This document shows, in pieces, positions 25,407-34,069 of a DNA stretch of 64,000 nt (the first letter of the stretch is position 1; each line of letters starts with the position of its first letter). Origin of the DNA: Acinetobacter bohemicus ANC 3994 (GTDB lineage Bacteria; Pseudomonadota; Gammaproteobacteria; Pseudomonadales; Moraxellaceae); NCBI RefSeq assembly GCF_000367925.1, contig NZ_KB849176.1, forward strand, positions 672,191 through 736,190, in the 5' to 3' direction. Made by a program: the position numbers and the translations under genes. The notes beneath the pieces were generated by a model, which searched no databases, had not been told where the DNA came from, and worked only from the letters and a program-made list of their open reading frames with translations.

Positions 25407-26647
25407 ATAACATCGTGTCAGCATGTGGAGCAGAGCAGGGCTTGATTACAGTTGATCAGGCTTTGGATTTAATTCGAGATAAAACTCAAGTTTTAGCGAC
25501 TGAAAACCTTAAGTTAAATCAGGCTTTAAGCCGCTATTTAGCAGAAGATGTTTATTCCAGTATTAATCTACCTTTATTTTCCCAAAGTGCCGTGGATGGT
25601 TATGCTCTTTCTGCACCGTCGACAATTGAGCCGAATCGCTCATTTGCATTGGTGGGGGAAATTCAAGCAGGTCATGACTCCGAATTGCAGTTAACACAGG
25701 GACAGGCAGTTCGGATTTTCACTGGTGCAAAAATTCCTTTGGGCACCACGACTGTTGCGCGTCAAGAAATTGTCAAAATTATCGATTCATCCCATATTGA
25801 AATTACAGAAAGCTTAAAAGCCCATGTTGATATTCGGGATGTCGGTGAAGAAATTGCTGTGGGTGACTTACTGGCAAGTTCAGGGCAGCAACTCTCTGTC
25901 GGCGCAATAGCATCGTTAAGTATGGCAGGTATTCAAACGGTCAATGTTTTTCAGTATCCCAAAGTCGCTGTAGTGATTACGGGCGATGAAGTCGCGGCTT
26001 CAGTGGAGGATTTTGCAGCGGGTAAAATTTTTGATGCTAATGCACCTTTAATTCAAGCGTGGTTTCAGCAGCAATCGCAACAGGTTGAAATTTTCCATGT
26101 GGCAGATACTGAACATGCGGTTACAGCATTAATTCAAACATTATCTAAAAGTCATGATCTTATTTTGACCACGGGTGGTGTGTCGGTGGGAGATTATGAT
26201 TTTATTCGACCCGTCACATTAAATTTAGGTTTTGAACAGATCTTCTGGAAGGTTAAACAAAAACCGGGTAAACCCATCTTTTTTGCCACTTTACAAAGAG
26301 CAGACCATTCAGCTTGTTATTTACTCGGTTTACCGGGAAATCCCGCGGCTGTTTATATGGGGATGCAAATTTATACTTCGACTGTGCTGAATGCCTTGCA
26401 AGGACAAAAGCAGCCACCCAACTGGTTTAGCGCAGTATTGACACATGATGTAAAAATGGATGCTCGAGAACGCTTTTTAAGGATGTCAGCCAGTTTTGAC
26501 CAGTCTATTCTCAAAGTGAAAAGCTTATCTAAGCAACAGTCGCATATGCTGAGTAATTTAATGCAAGCCAATTGCTTAGTGAGAATACCTGCGGGACAAA
26601 CAATGCTTGCGGGTCAAATTGTGCAAGGTCTATTTATTGGCTCATGA
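25403..26647 (+). CDS. moeA: Molybdopterin molybdotransferase MoeA
   Basis: A 414-residue protein. QSAVDGYAL near residue 53, GEIQAGHDSE, RIFTGAKIPLG and the TTGGVSVGDYDFIRP motif are the usual MoeA segments; LLGLPGNPAAVYMGMQIY is in the C-terminal half. It inserts molybdate into adenylylated molybdopterin, the last step before MobA. It is translationally coupled to moaCB upstream and to modA downstream, whose start codons fall 5-13 bases after its stop. Confidence 0.93.
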   Translation: MNNIVSACGAEQGLITVDQALDLIRDKTQVLATENLKLNQALSRYLAEDVYSSINLPLFSQSAVDGYALSAPSTIEPNRSFALVGEIQAGHDSELQLTQGQAVRIFTGAKIPLGTTTVARQEIVKIIDSSHIEITESLKAHVDIRDVGEEIAVGDLLASSGQQLSVGAIASLSMAGIQTVNVFQYPKVAVVITGDEVAASVEDFAAGKIFDANAPLIQAWFQQQSQQVEIFHVADTEHAVTALIQTLSKSHDLILTTGGVSVGDYDFIRPVTLNLGFEQIFWKVKQKPGKPIFFATLQRADHSACYLLGLPGNPAAVYMGMQIYTSTVLNALQGQKQPPNWFSAVLTHDVKMDARERFLRMSASFDQSILKVKSLSKQQSHMLSNLMQANCLVRIPAGQTMLAGQIVQGLFIGS

Positions 26648-26657
26648 GGAAATGATG

Positions 26658-27419
26658 ATGAAAAAATCCCTGTTTTTATCCGTGTGTATGATGGTCTCTA
26701 TTTCTGCAACACAAGCGGGGACGGTAAAAGTGTATGCTGCGGCAAGTCTGACCAATGCCATCACCGATATTGCCAATATTTACCAAGTACAGCACCCAAA
26801 AATGAAAATTGTTGCTGTGTTTGGTGCATCCTCTGCTTTGGCGAAACAAGTGCAAGCCGGTGCTGGTAGTGATGTGTTCTTCTCGGCAGATCAAGACTGG
26901 ATGAATTATTTAGTACAAAAGGATGTCGTGACTGCAGCTTCGGTTCGTCCTTTATTATTTAATCAACTGGTTGCCATTAGTCCGAAAAATTTAAATATTC
27001 CGTTTAAAGCACAGGCAAATTTTAACTTTGCGCAATCGTTTAAAGGGCATTTATGTACTGGGCAAATGGAGTCTGTCCCTGTAGGAAAATATGCTAGACA
27101 AAGCCTAGTGAAATTGAATTGGCTAGACGCTTTAAAAGGTCGTATTGTAGGAACAGACGATGTACGTTCAGCGCTAGCTTTTGTTGAACGCGGTGAATGT
27201 GAAGTCGGTATTGTCTATAAAACTGATGCTTTAATTAGCCAAAAAGTTAAAATTATTGGAACTTTCCCAAGTCAATCACATAGTCCGATTGTGTATCCGT
27301 TAGCATTGACGAAACAAGGTGAAAAGAATAAAGAAGCTGTTCAATTTGAACAGTTTGTAAAACACAGTGCACAAGCCAAAACGGTGTTCCAGAAATATGG
27401 TTTTAGTGTGAAACCCTAA
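26658..27419 (+). CDS. modA: Molybdate-binding periplasmic protein ModA
   Basis: About 253 residues. Three ATGs in a row (26652, 26655, 26658) follow TGAGGA; the third has the best spacing. It starts with a signal peptide (MKKSLFLSVCMMVSISATQAG). VKVYAAASLTNAI and VFGASSALAKQVQAGAGSDVFFSAD are the molybdate-binding loops, and GTDDVRSALAFVERGECEVGIVYKTDA is the C-lobe signature. It delivers molybdate to ModBC for the cofactor made by the upstream genes. Confidence 0.93.
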   Translation: MKKSLFLSVCMMVSISATQAGTVKVYAAASLTNAITDIANIYQVQHPKMKIVAVFGASSALAKQVQAGAGSDVFFSADQDWMNYLVQKDVVTAASVRPLLFNQLVAISPKNLNIPFKAQANFNFAQSFKGHLCTGQMESVPVGKYARQSLVKLNWLDALKGRIVGTDDVRSALAFVERGECEVGIVYKTDALISQKVKIIGTFPSQSHSPIVYPLALTKQGEKNKEAVQFEQFVKHSAQAKTVFQKYGFSVKP

Positions 27420-27445
27420 GTAGAAAACTCGGGAGGCTAGCTGAT

Positions 27446-28129
27446 ATGTTTAGTCCAGAGGAACTGAGTGCACTTTATTTATCTGCCAAAGTTGCAGGCT
27501 TTGCCACATTGTTTTGTTTACCTTTTGCGGTTGCATTGGCATGGGTCTTAGCACGTTATGAATTTCGACTAAAATTTATTGTGGAAGCACTGTTACAATT
27601 ACCGATGGTTTTACCTCCCGTCGTTTTGGGTTATTTACTTTTAGTTTTATTTGGCAATCAGGGATTGATTGGCCAGTATTTAAATGCGTTGGGGATTCAA
27701 CTGGCATTTAACTGGAAAGGGGCGGTTTTAGCATCCATGATTGTGGCATTTCCCTTGATGGTACAACCCATCCGTTTATCTTTTCAGTTGATGAATCAAC
27801 AACTCGAACAAATTGCAGGTTCATTAGGCGCAGCGCCGTGGAAAGTATTTTTGAGTATAAACTTACCGTTGGCAATTCCGGGAATGGTGATTGGTAGTAT
27901 TTTATGTTTTAGTCGAAGTTTAGGCGAGTTTGGCGCAACCATCACTTTTGTCGGCAATATCCCCGATGAAACCCGTACTATTCCGATTGCAATTTATTCA
28001 TTGCTGCAACAACCCAATGGAGAGGAGATGGCCATGCGACTGGTTGCTTTATCCTTGGTTTTGGCATTTAGCGCGTTAATTGCAAATTATTTTATTCTGC
28101 AAAAGTATCAACAAAAATTAGGAGCATGA
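27446..28129 (+). CDS. modB: Molybdate ABC transporter permease ModB
   Basis: A 227-residue inner-membrane permease with five to six helices. LPMVLPPVVLGYLLLVLFG and the EAA loop IAGSLGAAPWKVFLSINLPLAIPG are clear, and SRSLGEFGATITFVGNIP is the standard ModB signature. It is preceded by GGGAGG and followed one base later by modC. Confidence 0.93.
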   Translation: MFSPEELSALYLSAKVAGFATLFCLPFAVALAWVLARYEFRLKFIVEALLQLPMVLPPVVLGYLLLVLFGNQGLIGQYLNALGIQLAFNWKGAVLASMIVAFPLMVQPIRLSFQLMNQQLEQIAGSLGAAPWKVFLSINLPLAIPGMVIGSILCFSRSLGEFGATITFVGNIPDETRTIPIAIYSLLQQPNGEEMAMRLVALSLVLAFSALIANYFILQKYQQKLGA

Positions 28130-28130
28130 T

Positions 28131-28772
28131 ATGTTGAAGTGTAATTTTCAATATCAACATGCTGATTTTATGTTGAATGTTGAACTGGAAATGCAACAGC
28201 AGCTTTTAGGAATTGTCGGTGTATCTGGGTGTGGTAAAAGTACTCTATTAAAAAATATTGTGGGCTTATTAAAGCCGACACATGGCTCAATTCAGTTTAA
28301 TCAGCAGATTTTATTTGATAGCCAGCAAAAAATTCATGTGCCGATGCATCAACGAAAAATTGCACTCATTTTTCAAAATGCCTTGTTGTTTCCACATATG
28401 AATGTGCAGCAAAACCTGTGCTACGCAGAAAAATTCATTCCTCAAGCTGAACGAAAATTTCAGTTTAATGAAATTATTGAGCTGCTCGAACTGACTCATT
28501 TATGTCAACGTAAAGCACATCAACTTTCTGGTGGTGAGGCACAACGCGTATCGATTGGACGTGCATTGTTATCTTCCCCTCATTTATTGCTTTTAGATGA
28601 ACCATTAACAGGGTTGGATCAGCAGTTAAAACAGCAAATTTTACCCTTTTTACAGCGAATTAAAGATGAGCTAAATTTACCTATGATTTATGTAACGCAT
28701 CATTTGGAAGAGTTGAAATATTTAAAAGCTGATATTTTGCAGTTAGATCAAGGACAGTTGCAGCATAGGTAA
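28131..28772 (+). CDS. modC: Molybdate ABC transporter ATPase ModC, without MOP domain
   Basis: A 213-residue ABC ATPase. Walker A GVSGCGKST (residues 30-38), Q-loop FQNALLFPHM, signature LSGGEAQRVSIGRALL, Walker B LLLLDEP and the H-loop THH are intact. Typical ModC is about 350 residues with a C-terminal molybdate-binding MOP domain; that domain is wholly absent here. The stop is clean with no sign of a broken continuation, so this is a short form rather than an obvious frameshift. It closes the nitrate/molybdenum cluster. Confidence 0.9.
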   Translation: MLKCNFQYQHADFMLNVELEMQQQLLGIVGVSGCGKSTLLKNIVGLLKPTHGSIQFNQQILFDSQQKIHVPMHQRKIALIFQNALLFPHMNVQQNLCYAEKFIPQAERKFQFNEIIELLELTHLCQRKAHQLSGGEAQRVSIGRALLSSPHLLLLDEPLTGLDQQLKQQILPFLQRIKDELNLPMIYVTHHLEELKYLKADILQLDQGQLQHR

Positions 28773-28849
28773 AACCCAAAGGGTCTAATCATTGAGTAAA
28801 AATAGCCTAAGCATGATACCTAAACTATTTTTATACATTTCAAATGATA

Positions 28850-29236
28850 TTATTCAGATTTTTGATAGTCATTAATGACTTCAAGCGCGGCACGAAAAGC
28901 TTCCTGCGTGGCTGGGGCACCGCAGTAAGGTAGGCTATGAAGGAGCACTTCTTGAATTTCTTCTACAGTCGCGCCGTTATTTAATGCGCCACGAACATGA
29001 CCTTTAAGTTCTGTTGGGCTTTTTTGAGCAGTTAAGAAAGCAATGGTAATCAATGAGCGATACTTACGCGGCAGCACACCTTCACGTTGCCAAGTCGAAC
29101 CCCATGCATGTTCATTAATCCAGTCTTGTAGGGGCTGAGTGAAGGGCACCGTATTATCTTGTGCGCGTTTCACGAAAGATTCACCCATAACTTCAGTGCG
29201 AACTTTTAAACCATTTTCAAAATCTTGTTGTGACAT
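28850..29236 (-). CDS. Carboxymuconolactone decarboxylase family protein
   Basis: A 128-residue protein of the CMD/AhpD-like fold resembling PcaC. FTQPLQDWINEHAWGSTWQREGVLPRKYRSL and the HVRGALNNGATVEEIQEVLLHSLPYCGAPATQEAF segment are typical of gamma-carboxymuconolactone decarboxylase. No other beta-ketoadipate gene is nearby, so it may be a paralogue with another function. It lacks the CxxC redox motif of AhpD. It is transcribed leftward from the spacer at 29237-29433. Confidence 0.85.
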   Translation of the reverse strand: MSQQDFENGLKVRTEVMGESFVKRAQDNTVPFTQPLQDWINEHAWGSTWQREGVLPRKYRSLITIAFLTAQKSPTELKGHVRGALNNGATVEEIQEVLLHSLPYCGAPATQEAFRAALEVINDYQKSE

Positions 29237-29257
29237 ATTTTTACTCTTGTCATGTCA

Positions 29258-29296
29258 ATAAAAAAGGAGCGATTAAAGTTTATGCTTTAATCGCTT
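29258..29296 (-). terminator. Hairpin/terminator upstream of the CMD-family gene
   Basis: A perfect 11-bp inverted repeat AGCGATTAAAG (29268-29278) / CTTTAATCGCT (29285-29295) with a 6-nt loop. The preceding A run (29260-29265) gives a U tract on the minus strand. It probably ends leftward transcripts from the stress-protein gene. Confidence 0.75.
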
Positions 29297-29390
29297 CAAT
29301 GTGAATTGATTGATAAGCTTAATTGAATTGAATTTTTTGAGTAACATTAAGTTTAAGTTACCGAATATTAAAAGCTCATCTAAGAAGTAA

Positions 29391-29417
29391 AATCAGCCCA
29401 CATAAAATGAGCTGATT
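29391..29417 (-). terminator. Weak hairpin just after the UspA stop
   Basis: AATCAGC (29391-29397) / GCTGATT (29411-29417) with a 13-nt loop, 17 bp downstream of the stress-protein stop on the minus strand and followed there by a short TTTT-like stretch. It may work together with the stronger hairpin at 29258-29296. Confidence 0.5.
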
Positions 29418-29433
29418 AAATGGGTATAAAATA

Positions 29434-29883
29434 TTATTTTGTGTGTTTCATCACGAGTACGGGAACATGGCTTGATGTCAGTATGTCTTGTGCAATACTG
29501 CCAATCAACGCTTTTTTTAAACCGGTACGACCATGTGAACCGACCACGATTAAGTCAACATTTAACTCATCAGCGAGTTTAGAAATACCATCACTTGGGG
29601 AATGGCTGCTGATTAGTTTGGTCTCTGTTTCAATCCCGTGATGAATAAATTTGTGCTTGAGCTCAGCCAGAATATTTTTGGCATGCGCTTTGGCTGCTAA
29701 ATAATAATCCGTTATGCCGGGGACATTTTTATAAAAACTAACGCTGGTTAAAGGGTCGAGCACAACAACACTGGCTATGGTGACTTTACTGCCTAATGCT
29801 TTGGCTAAAATAATCACTTGCTCAGCTGTCGCAATAGCAGTTGGGGAATCATCAACAGCGAGTAAGATGTGTTGGTAATTCAT
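29434..29883 (-). CDS. Universal stress protein (UspA family), single domain
   Basis: A 149-residue protein. ATG 29883 follows GAGGAAA with good spacing; an upstream in-frame start would add seven residues. HILLAVDDSPTAIATAEQVI opens the fold. The ATP-binding signature is present near the C-terminus as VVGSHGRTGLKKALIGSIAQDILTSS, i.e. G-x2-G-x9-G-S/T. Such proteins are cytoplasmic and accumulate during stress or growth arrest. Monocistronic. Confidence 0.92.
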   Translation of the reverse strand: MNYQHILLAVDDSPTAIATAEQVIILAKALGSKVTIASVVVLDPLTSVSFYKNVPGITDYYLAAKAHAKNILAELKHKFIHHGIETETKLISSHSPSDGISKLADELNVDLIVVGSHGRTGLKKALIGSIAQDILTSSHVPVLVMKHTK

Positions 29884-30146
29884 GACACTTTCCTCTTGTT
29901 TCAAGATTCGTTATCTAGCTCAAGATTAACATAGTGAACATGTCGTGATAAAAAAGGATAAAAATATATCTTTTTGCTTTTAATTTTTTTGTATTTCAGT
30001 CGCTAGATTATTAATTTGGGGCTTAGGAAGTTAAAGGGCGTTTATGTACTGAGATCTAAAGTTTACGCGGTCACTGTTTGATGATGTAGATCATTGAAGA
30101 TGAGCTATAGAGAGATATTTGGCTTTAAAATTAAAATTTTGATGTA

Positions 30147-30176
30147 AAAAAGCCCTTATCAATGATAAGGGCTTTT
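30147..30176 (-). terminator. Bidirectional terminator downstream of tRNA-Gly
   Basis: AAAAAGCCCTTATC (30147-30160) pairs with GATAAGGGCTTTTT (30164-30176 region) around a 3-base loop. The A/T ends make it usable in both directions. It lies just past the 3' end of tRNA-Gly on the minus strand. Confidence 0.9.
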
Positions 30177-30184
30177 TCGTATTT

Positions 30185-30260
30185 TGGAGCGGGAAAAGAG
30201 ACTCGAACTCTCGACCCCAACCTTGGCAAGGTTATGCTCTACCAACTGAGCTATTCCCGC
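30185..30260 (-). tRNA. tRNA-Gly (anticodon GCC)
   Basis: A 76-nt cloverleaf on the minus strand with encoded CCA. The acceptor stem is GCGGGAA/TTCCCGC, the D loop contains AGCTCAGTTGGTAGAGC, the anticodon arm is AACCT-TGCCAA-GGTT with GCC as anticodon, and the T loop is GTTCGAGTC. No integrase or repeat flank suggests use as an attachment site. Confidence 0.96.
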
Positions 30261-30323
30261 TTTATGGTGTGCATTATAGAGGGTTTTATAAAACTGTCAA
30301 CACTCTAAAAATTGATTGGTTAA

Positions 30324-31745
30324 TTAATCAGCACGACGCCAAATTGTACCTTGACGGGTATCTTCCAAAACAATGCCTTGATCAAGCAAAGATTGACGAA
30401 TTTCATCAGCTTTGGCAAATTCTTTGGCTTTTTTGGCATCAACACGTTGTTGAATGAGATCTGCAACTTGTTCTTCAGATAAACCAAGTGCTTCTTGACC
30501 AATATCAGACTTTAAGAACTCATCTACATTATATTGAACCAGACCAAGAATATGGGTTAAGTGACGTAATGTTGAATAGTAAACAGTTGCCTGTTCAGCA
30601 TTTTCATCTTTTACAGCGCGGTTGAGTTCTTTATTGATTTCAAACAATACAGCAATCGCTTCGGATGTATTAAAGTCATCACGCATAGCGGTATTAAAGC
30701 GCTCAACTAAAGTTTCATCTAAGGCTTCAGTGGTTTTTTCACCGTAGCTTTGTTGATACGCTTTAAATGAATGGTAAAAACGACTGAGTGCATTTTTTGC
30801 TTCTTTTAATGCAAAGTCTGAAAAGTTCACAGGGCTACGATAATGTGACGAGACAATAAAGTAACGAATCACTTCAGGATGGAATTTTTCCATTACATCA
30901 CGAATGGTGAAAAAGTTGCCTAAAGATTTCGACATTTTTTCGCCATCGGAATTGATGAAGCCGACATGCATCCAATAATTGACATATTGCTCATCTGTAG
31001 ACGCTTCAGATTGCGCAATTTCATTTTCATGGTGTGGGAACATCAAGTCTGAGCCGCCACCGTGAATATCAAAATGGTTGCCTAGGCAGCAGGTCGACAT
31101 GGCAGAACATTCAATATGCCAACCCGGACGACCATTGCCCCAAGGTGAAGCCCAAGACGGTTCATTTTCTTTGGCATGTTTCCAAAGCACAAAGTCAAAA
31201 GGGTGTTTCTTTTCAACTTCGACATCGACACGTTCAGAAGCACCCGCTTGCATATCTTCCAATTTACGACCAGACAAACGACCGTATTTGGCAAATTTTT
31301 CCACTTGGAAATAGACATCGCCATTATTTGAAGGATAAGCTGTACCTTTATTGACTAAATTACCAATCATGTTTTGCATTTGGTCAATATAGTCAGTGGC
31401 ACGTGGTGCTTCATCTGGATGTAGGCAGCCCAAATTTTCCGCATCTTCATTCATCGCTTGAATGAAACGGTCAGTTAAAGCCGTAATGCTCTCGCCATTT
31501 TCATTGGCACGTTGAATAATTTTATCGTCAATATCGGTAATATTACGAACGTATTTAACGCTCCAACCTTGACTGCGCAAGAAACGAATAATGTAGTCAA
31601 ATGCAACCATGACTCGAGCATGTCCAATATGACAGTAGTCATAGACGGTCATACCACAAACATACATATCGATATGTCCTTCAACACGCGGAACAAATTC
31701 AACTTTTTTACGTTGCTCTGAGTTATATAGAACAAATGGTTGCAT
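30324..31745 (-). CDS. cysS: Cysteinyl-tRNA synthetase
   Basis: A 473-residue class Ia synthetase. The signature HIGHARVMVAFD (HIGH) and GEKMSKSLGNFF (KMSKS) are both intact; zinc ligands appear as CGMTVYD early and HIECSAMS with HHENEIAQSE later. The C-terminal DALR-type helical domain is present. Length is as expected. It is divergent from kdsD, with a 200-bp spacer; no T-box or other leader structure was recognised. Confidence 0.97.
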   Translation of the reverse strand: MQPFVLYNSEQRKKVEFVPRVEGHIDMYVCGMTVYDYCHIGHARVMVAFDYIIRFLRSQGWSVKYVRNITDIDDKIIQRANENGESITALTDRFIQAMNEDAENLGCLHPDEAPRATDYIDQMQNMIGNLVNKGTAYPSNNGDVYFQVEKFAKYGRLSGRKLEDMQAGASERVDVEVEKKHPFDFVLWKHAKENEPSWASPWGNGRPGWHIECSAMSTCCLGNHFDIHGGGSDLMFPHHENEIAQSEASTDEQYVNYWMHVGFINSDGEKMSKSLGNFFTIRDVMEKFHPEVIRYFIVSSHYRSPVNFSDFALKEAKNALSRFYHSFKAYQQSYGEKTTEALDETLVERFNTAMRDDFNTSEAIAVLFEINKELNRAVKDENAEQATVYYSTLRHLTHILGLVQYNVDEFLKSDIGQEALGLSEEQVADLIQQRVDAKKAKEFAKADEIRQSLLDQGIVLEDTRQGTIWRRAD

Positions 31746-31944
31746 AGGTCTTCAAAATGCTAAATAAAAGATAGCTCATCTTAACCTAAGCATTATTTTT
31801 CATAAAGTTTTATGCGCTTTTTTTATAAGCTTGTGAAAAGTTGTACATTTAGAAACGTGAGATTTGCATAGATATGATAAAATTGCGAAAATTATTTTTG
31901 CTTGATTAGAGTCACTCTTTAAATAGAGTTAAGGTAAACCCACT

Positions 31945-32937
31945 TTGAACCCAAAACATATGCCGAACCAAATAGACTTCCAAAAAGTTGCATTAGAAAC
32001 TTTGCGTATAGAAGAAAAAGCCCTAGAAATATTAGCAACGCAAATTGACGAACGTTTTAGCCGTGCTTGTGAAATTATTTTGCAGTGCCGCGGGCGTTTA
32101 GTCATTACGGGAATGGGTAAGTCGGGGCATATTGGTCGTAAAATGGCAGCAACTTTTGCCTCAACAGGGACGCCATCATTCTTTATGCATCCGGGTGAAG
32201 CGGGGCATGGTGACTTAGGTATGCTGGTGTACGGGGATGTGCTGATTGCCATTTCAAACTCGGGTAAGAGTGATGAAATTATGATGCTTATGCCATTGAT
32301 TAAGCGTTTAGAAATCCCTTTAATTACCATCAGTGGTGATGATAAAGGGCCAATGCCGCAAAATGCCGATGTGGCTTTAACGTTGGGGAATATCCAAGAA
32401 GCTTGCCCATTGGGTCTAGCACCAACCTCAAGTACCACTGCAACCTTAGCTTTAGGCGATGCACTGGCGGTTGCTTTATTGGATGCACGCGGTTTTACTG
32501 CGGATGACTTTGCGATGTCACATCCAGCGGGAGCTTTGGGTAAACGTCTATTACTTCATGTTAAGCATTTGATGCATACTGGTGAAGAATTGCCGAAGGT
32601 ATCTCCAGATACACCAATGAATCAAGTTTTATACGAAATTTCAAATAAACGTCTAGGTTTAACCACAATTGTGGATCAAAATAATGTTCTGTTGGGTATT
32701 TTTACCGATGGTGATTTACGTCGTTTAATTGATAAACAGCAAGGTTTTGATGTGAATTTGGCTGTTTCGGAAGTCATGATGAAAAATCCTTTAACGATTT
32801 CGCAAGAAGCTCGTGCAGTTGAAGCTTTAGAGCGAATGAATGAAAAGAAAATCAATCAATTTGTTGTTGTTGATGATGTCAATCAAGTCATTGGTGTCAT
32901 TAGTATGCATGACTTGATTCAAGCTGGGGTAAATTAA
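31945..32937 (+). CDS. kdsD: Arabinose-5-phosphate isomerase KdsD
   Basis: About 330 residues. The N-terminal SIS domain has ITGMGKSGHIGRKMAATFASTGTPSFFMHPGEAGHGDLG. Two CBS domains follow (VSPDTPMNQVLYEISNKRLG; TISQEARAVEALERMNEKKINQFVVVDD). It converts ribulose-5-P to arabinose-5-P, the KDO precursor for LPS. TTG 31945 has AAGG 10 bp upstream; ATG 31960 would lose five residues and has no good Shine-Dalgarno. It is followed after 3 bp by kdsC and the lpt genes, an LPS-core operon. Confidence 0.93.
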   Translation: MNPKHMPNQIDFQKVALETLRIEEKALEILATQIDERFSRACEIILQCRGRLVITGMGKSGHIGRKMAATFASTGTPSFFMHPGEAGHGDLGMLVYGDVLIAISNSGKSDEIMMLMPLIKRLEIPLITISGDDKGPMPQNADVALTLGNIQEACPLGLAPTSSTTATLALGDALAVALLDARGFTADDFAMSHPAGALGKRLLLHVKHLMHTGEELPKVSPDTPMNQVLYEISNKRLGLTTIVDQNNVLLGIFTDGDLRRLIDKQQGFDVNLAVSEVMMKNPLTISQEARAVEALERMNEKKINQFVVVDDVNQVIGVISMHDLIQAGVN

Positions 32938-32940
32938 TAA

Positions 32941-33480
32941 ATGGCATCTTATATTTTATTGGAACAAGCGCGTCATGTTGAAGCTTTGGTTCTTGATGTC
33001 GATGGTATTTTAAGTGATGGTTTTGTGACCCTTACCAATACAGGTGATGAAATTAAATCATTTGATATCCGTGATGGTTTAGGCATGAAACTTGTGCAGC
33101 AAGCAGGTGTTAAAGTCATTATCATCACTGGACGTAAAAGCAATATTGTTGAAAAACGGATGTCTGACTTAGGTGTAGACTTGGTTTTTCAGGGTCGTGA
33201 AGACAAAGGTATTGCATTACGCGAAGCATGTGCACAATTGAATATTGCACCAGAAGACTGTTTATATATGGGTGATGATTGGCCAGATCTTTCTGCATTC
33301 GCAATTGCGGGCATGAAAGTTACCGTTCCAAATGGTCATGTGGAAGTACGTCGCCGTGCGGATCTTGTGACTCAGGCGATGGGTGGTCGTGGTGCAGTGC
33401 GTGAAATCTGCGATATGATTTTGATGGCCAAAGGAGCGTATGACGTTTTCCTTGAAAAATATACGTCTGTCCCACATTAA
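32941..33480 (+). CDS. kdsC: KDO-8-phosphate phosphatase KdsC
   Basis: A 179-residue HAD phosphatase without a cap domain. LVLDVDGILSDG is motif I (DxD), IITGRKS motif II, and MGDDWPDLSAF the acidic motif. KdsC removes phosphate from KDO-8-P. Its position after kdsD and before lptC matches the usual gammaproteobacterial order. Confidence 0.95.
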   Translation: MASYILLEQARHVEALVLDVDGILSDGFVTLTNTGDEIKSFDIRDGLGMKLVQQAGVKVIIITGRKSNIVEKRMSDLGVDLVFQGREDKGIALREACAQLNIAPEDCLYMGDDWPDLSAFAIAGMKVTVPNGHVEVRRRADLVTQAMGGRGAVREICDMILMAKGAYDVFLEKYTSVPH

Positions 33481-33520
33481 TAGTTAAGTAATTCATTTAA
33501 TTTGAGTTAAGACCACACTT

Positions 33521-34069
33521 ATGGATACAAAAGTTTTATACGTAACTGCTATAGCAATTGCAGCTATAAGTGGTGGTTACTACTATTACAGCGGTAAGGG
33601 TAATAAACTTGAGGTTGATTCAGCAAGGAGTATGACCTATTCCGCTGAAAAAATTAATCTGACTCAAACCGATGATAATGGTCATTTGGCTGTGCGTGCT
33701 CAAGTCGATCGTCTTGAGCAAGACATGCAAAAACAAACATCAAAACTTACAAATCTGAATGCTTCAATGTATAAAGATGGCGCTGTAGATGCCACTTTTT
33801 ATGCCAAAGTTGCGAATGGTTATGACGATAATGAACGCATTGTTTTGTCAGGTGATGTGTTGGCGGTTAAGCTGATGCAACAGGGCAAAATGCAGTTCCA
33901 AACGACAGAGTTAACGGGATATCCTAAAACTCGAGAAATTGAAACCAATAAACAAGTGATTGTGCAATCTCCACAAGCTGAGTTTGTGAGCCAAGGTTTG
34001 AAAGCCAATTTAAATAACGGTCAATACGAATTTTTTAATATTCGAGGAAAATATGAACCAAAATCTTAA
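33521..34069 (+). CDS. lptC: LPS export protein LptC
   Basis: A 182-residue inner-membrane protein. One N-terminal anchor helix (residues about 5-24, LYVTAIAIAAISGGYYYY) is followed by a beta-jellyroll periplasmic domain. LVRGDV-type features are weak, but the place in the kdsC-lptC-lptA-lptB order and the fold pattern fix the identity. It links LptB2FG to LptA. It overlaps lptA by 17 bp in another frame. Confidence 0.88.
   Translation: MDTKVLYVTAIAIAAISGGYYYYSGKGNKLEVDSARSMTYSAEKINLTQTDDNGHLAVRAQVDRLEQDMQKQTSKLTNLNASMYKDGAVDATFYAKVANGYDDNERIVLSGDVLAVKLMQQGKMQFQTTELTGYPKTREIETNKQVIVQSPQAEFVSQGLKANLNNGQYEFFNIRGKYEPKS

Noticed and set aside
30185..30260. tRNA-Gly as an integration site
   Set aside because: No integrase gene, no direct repeat of the tRNA end, and both flanks are ordinary core genes.
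31746..31944. T-box or other leader for cysS
   Set aside because: No specifier stem or T-box sequence was seen in the divergent spacer.
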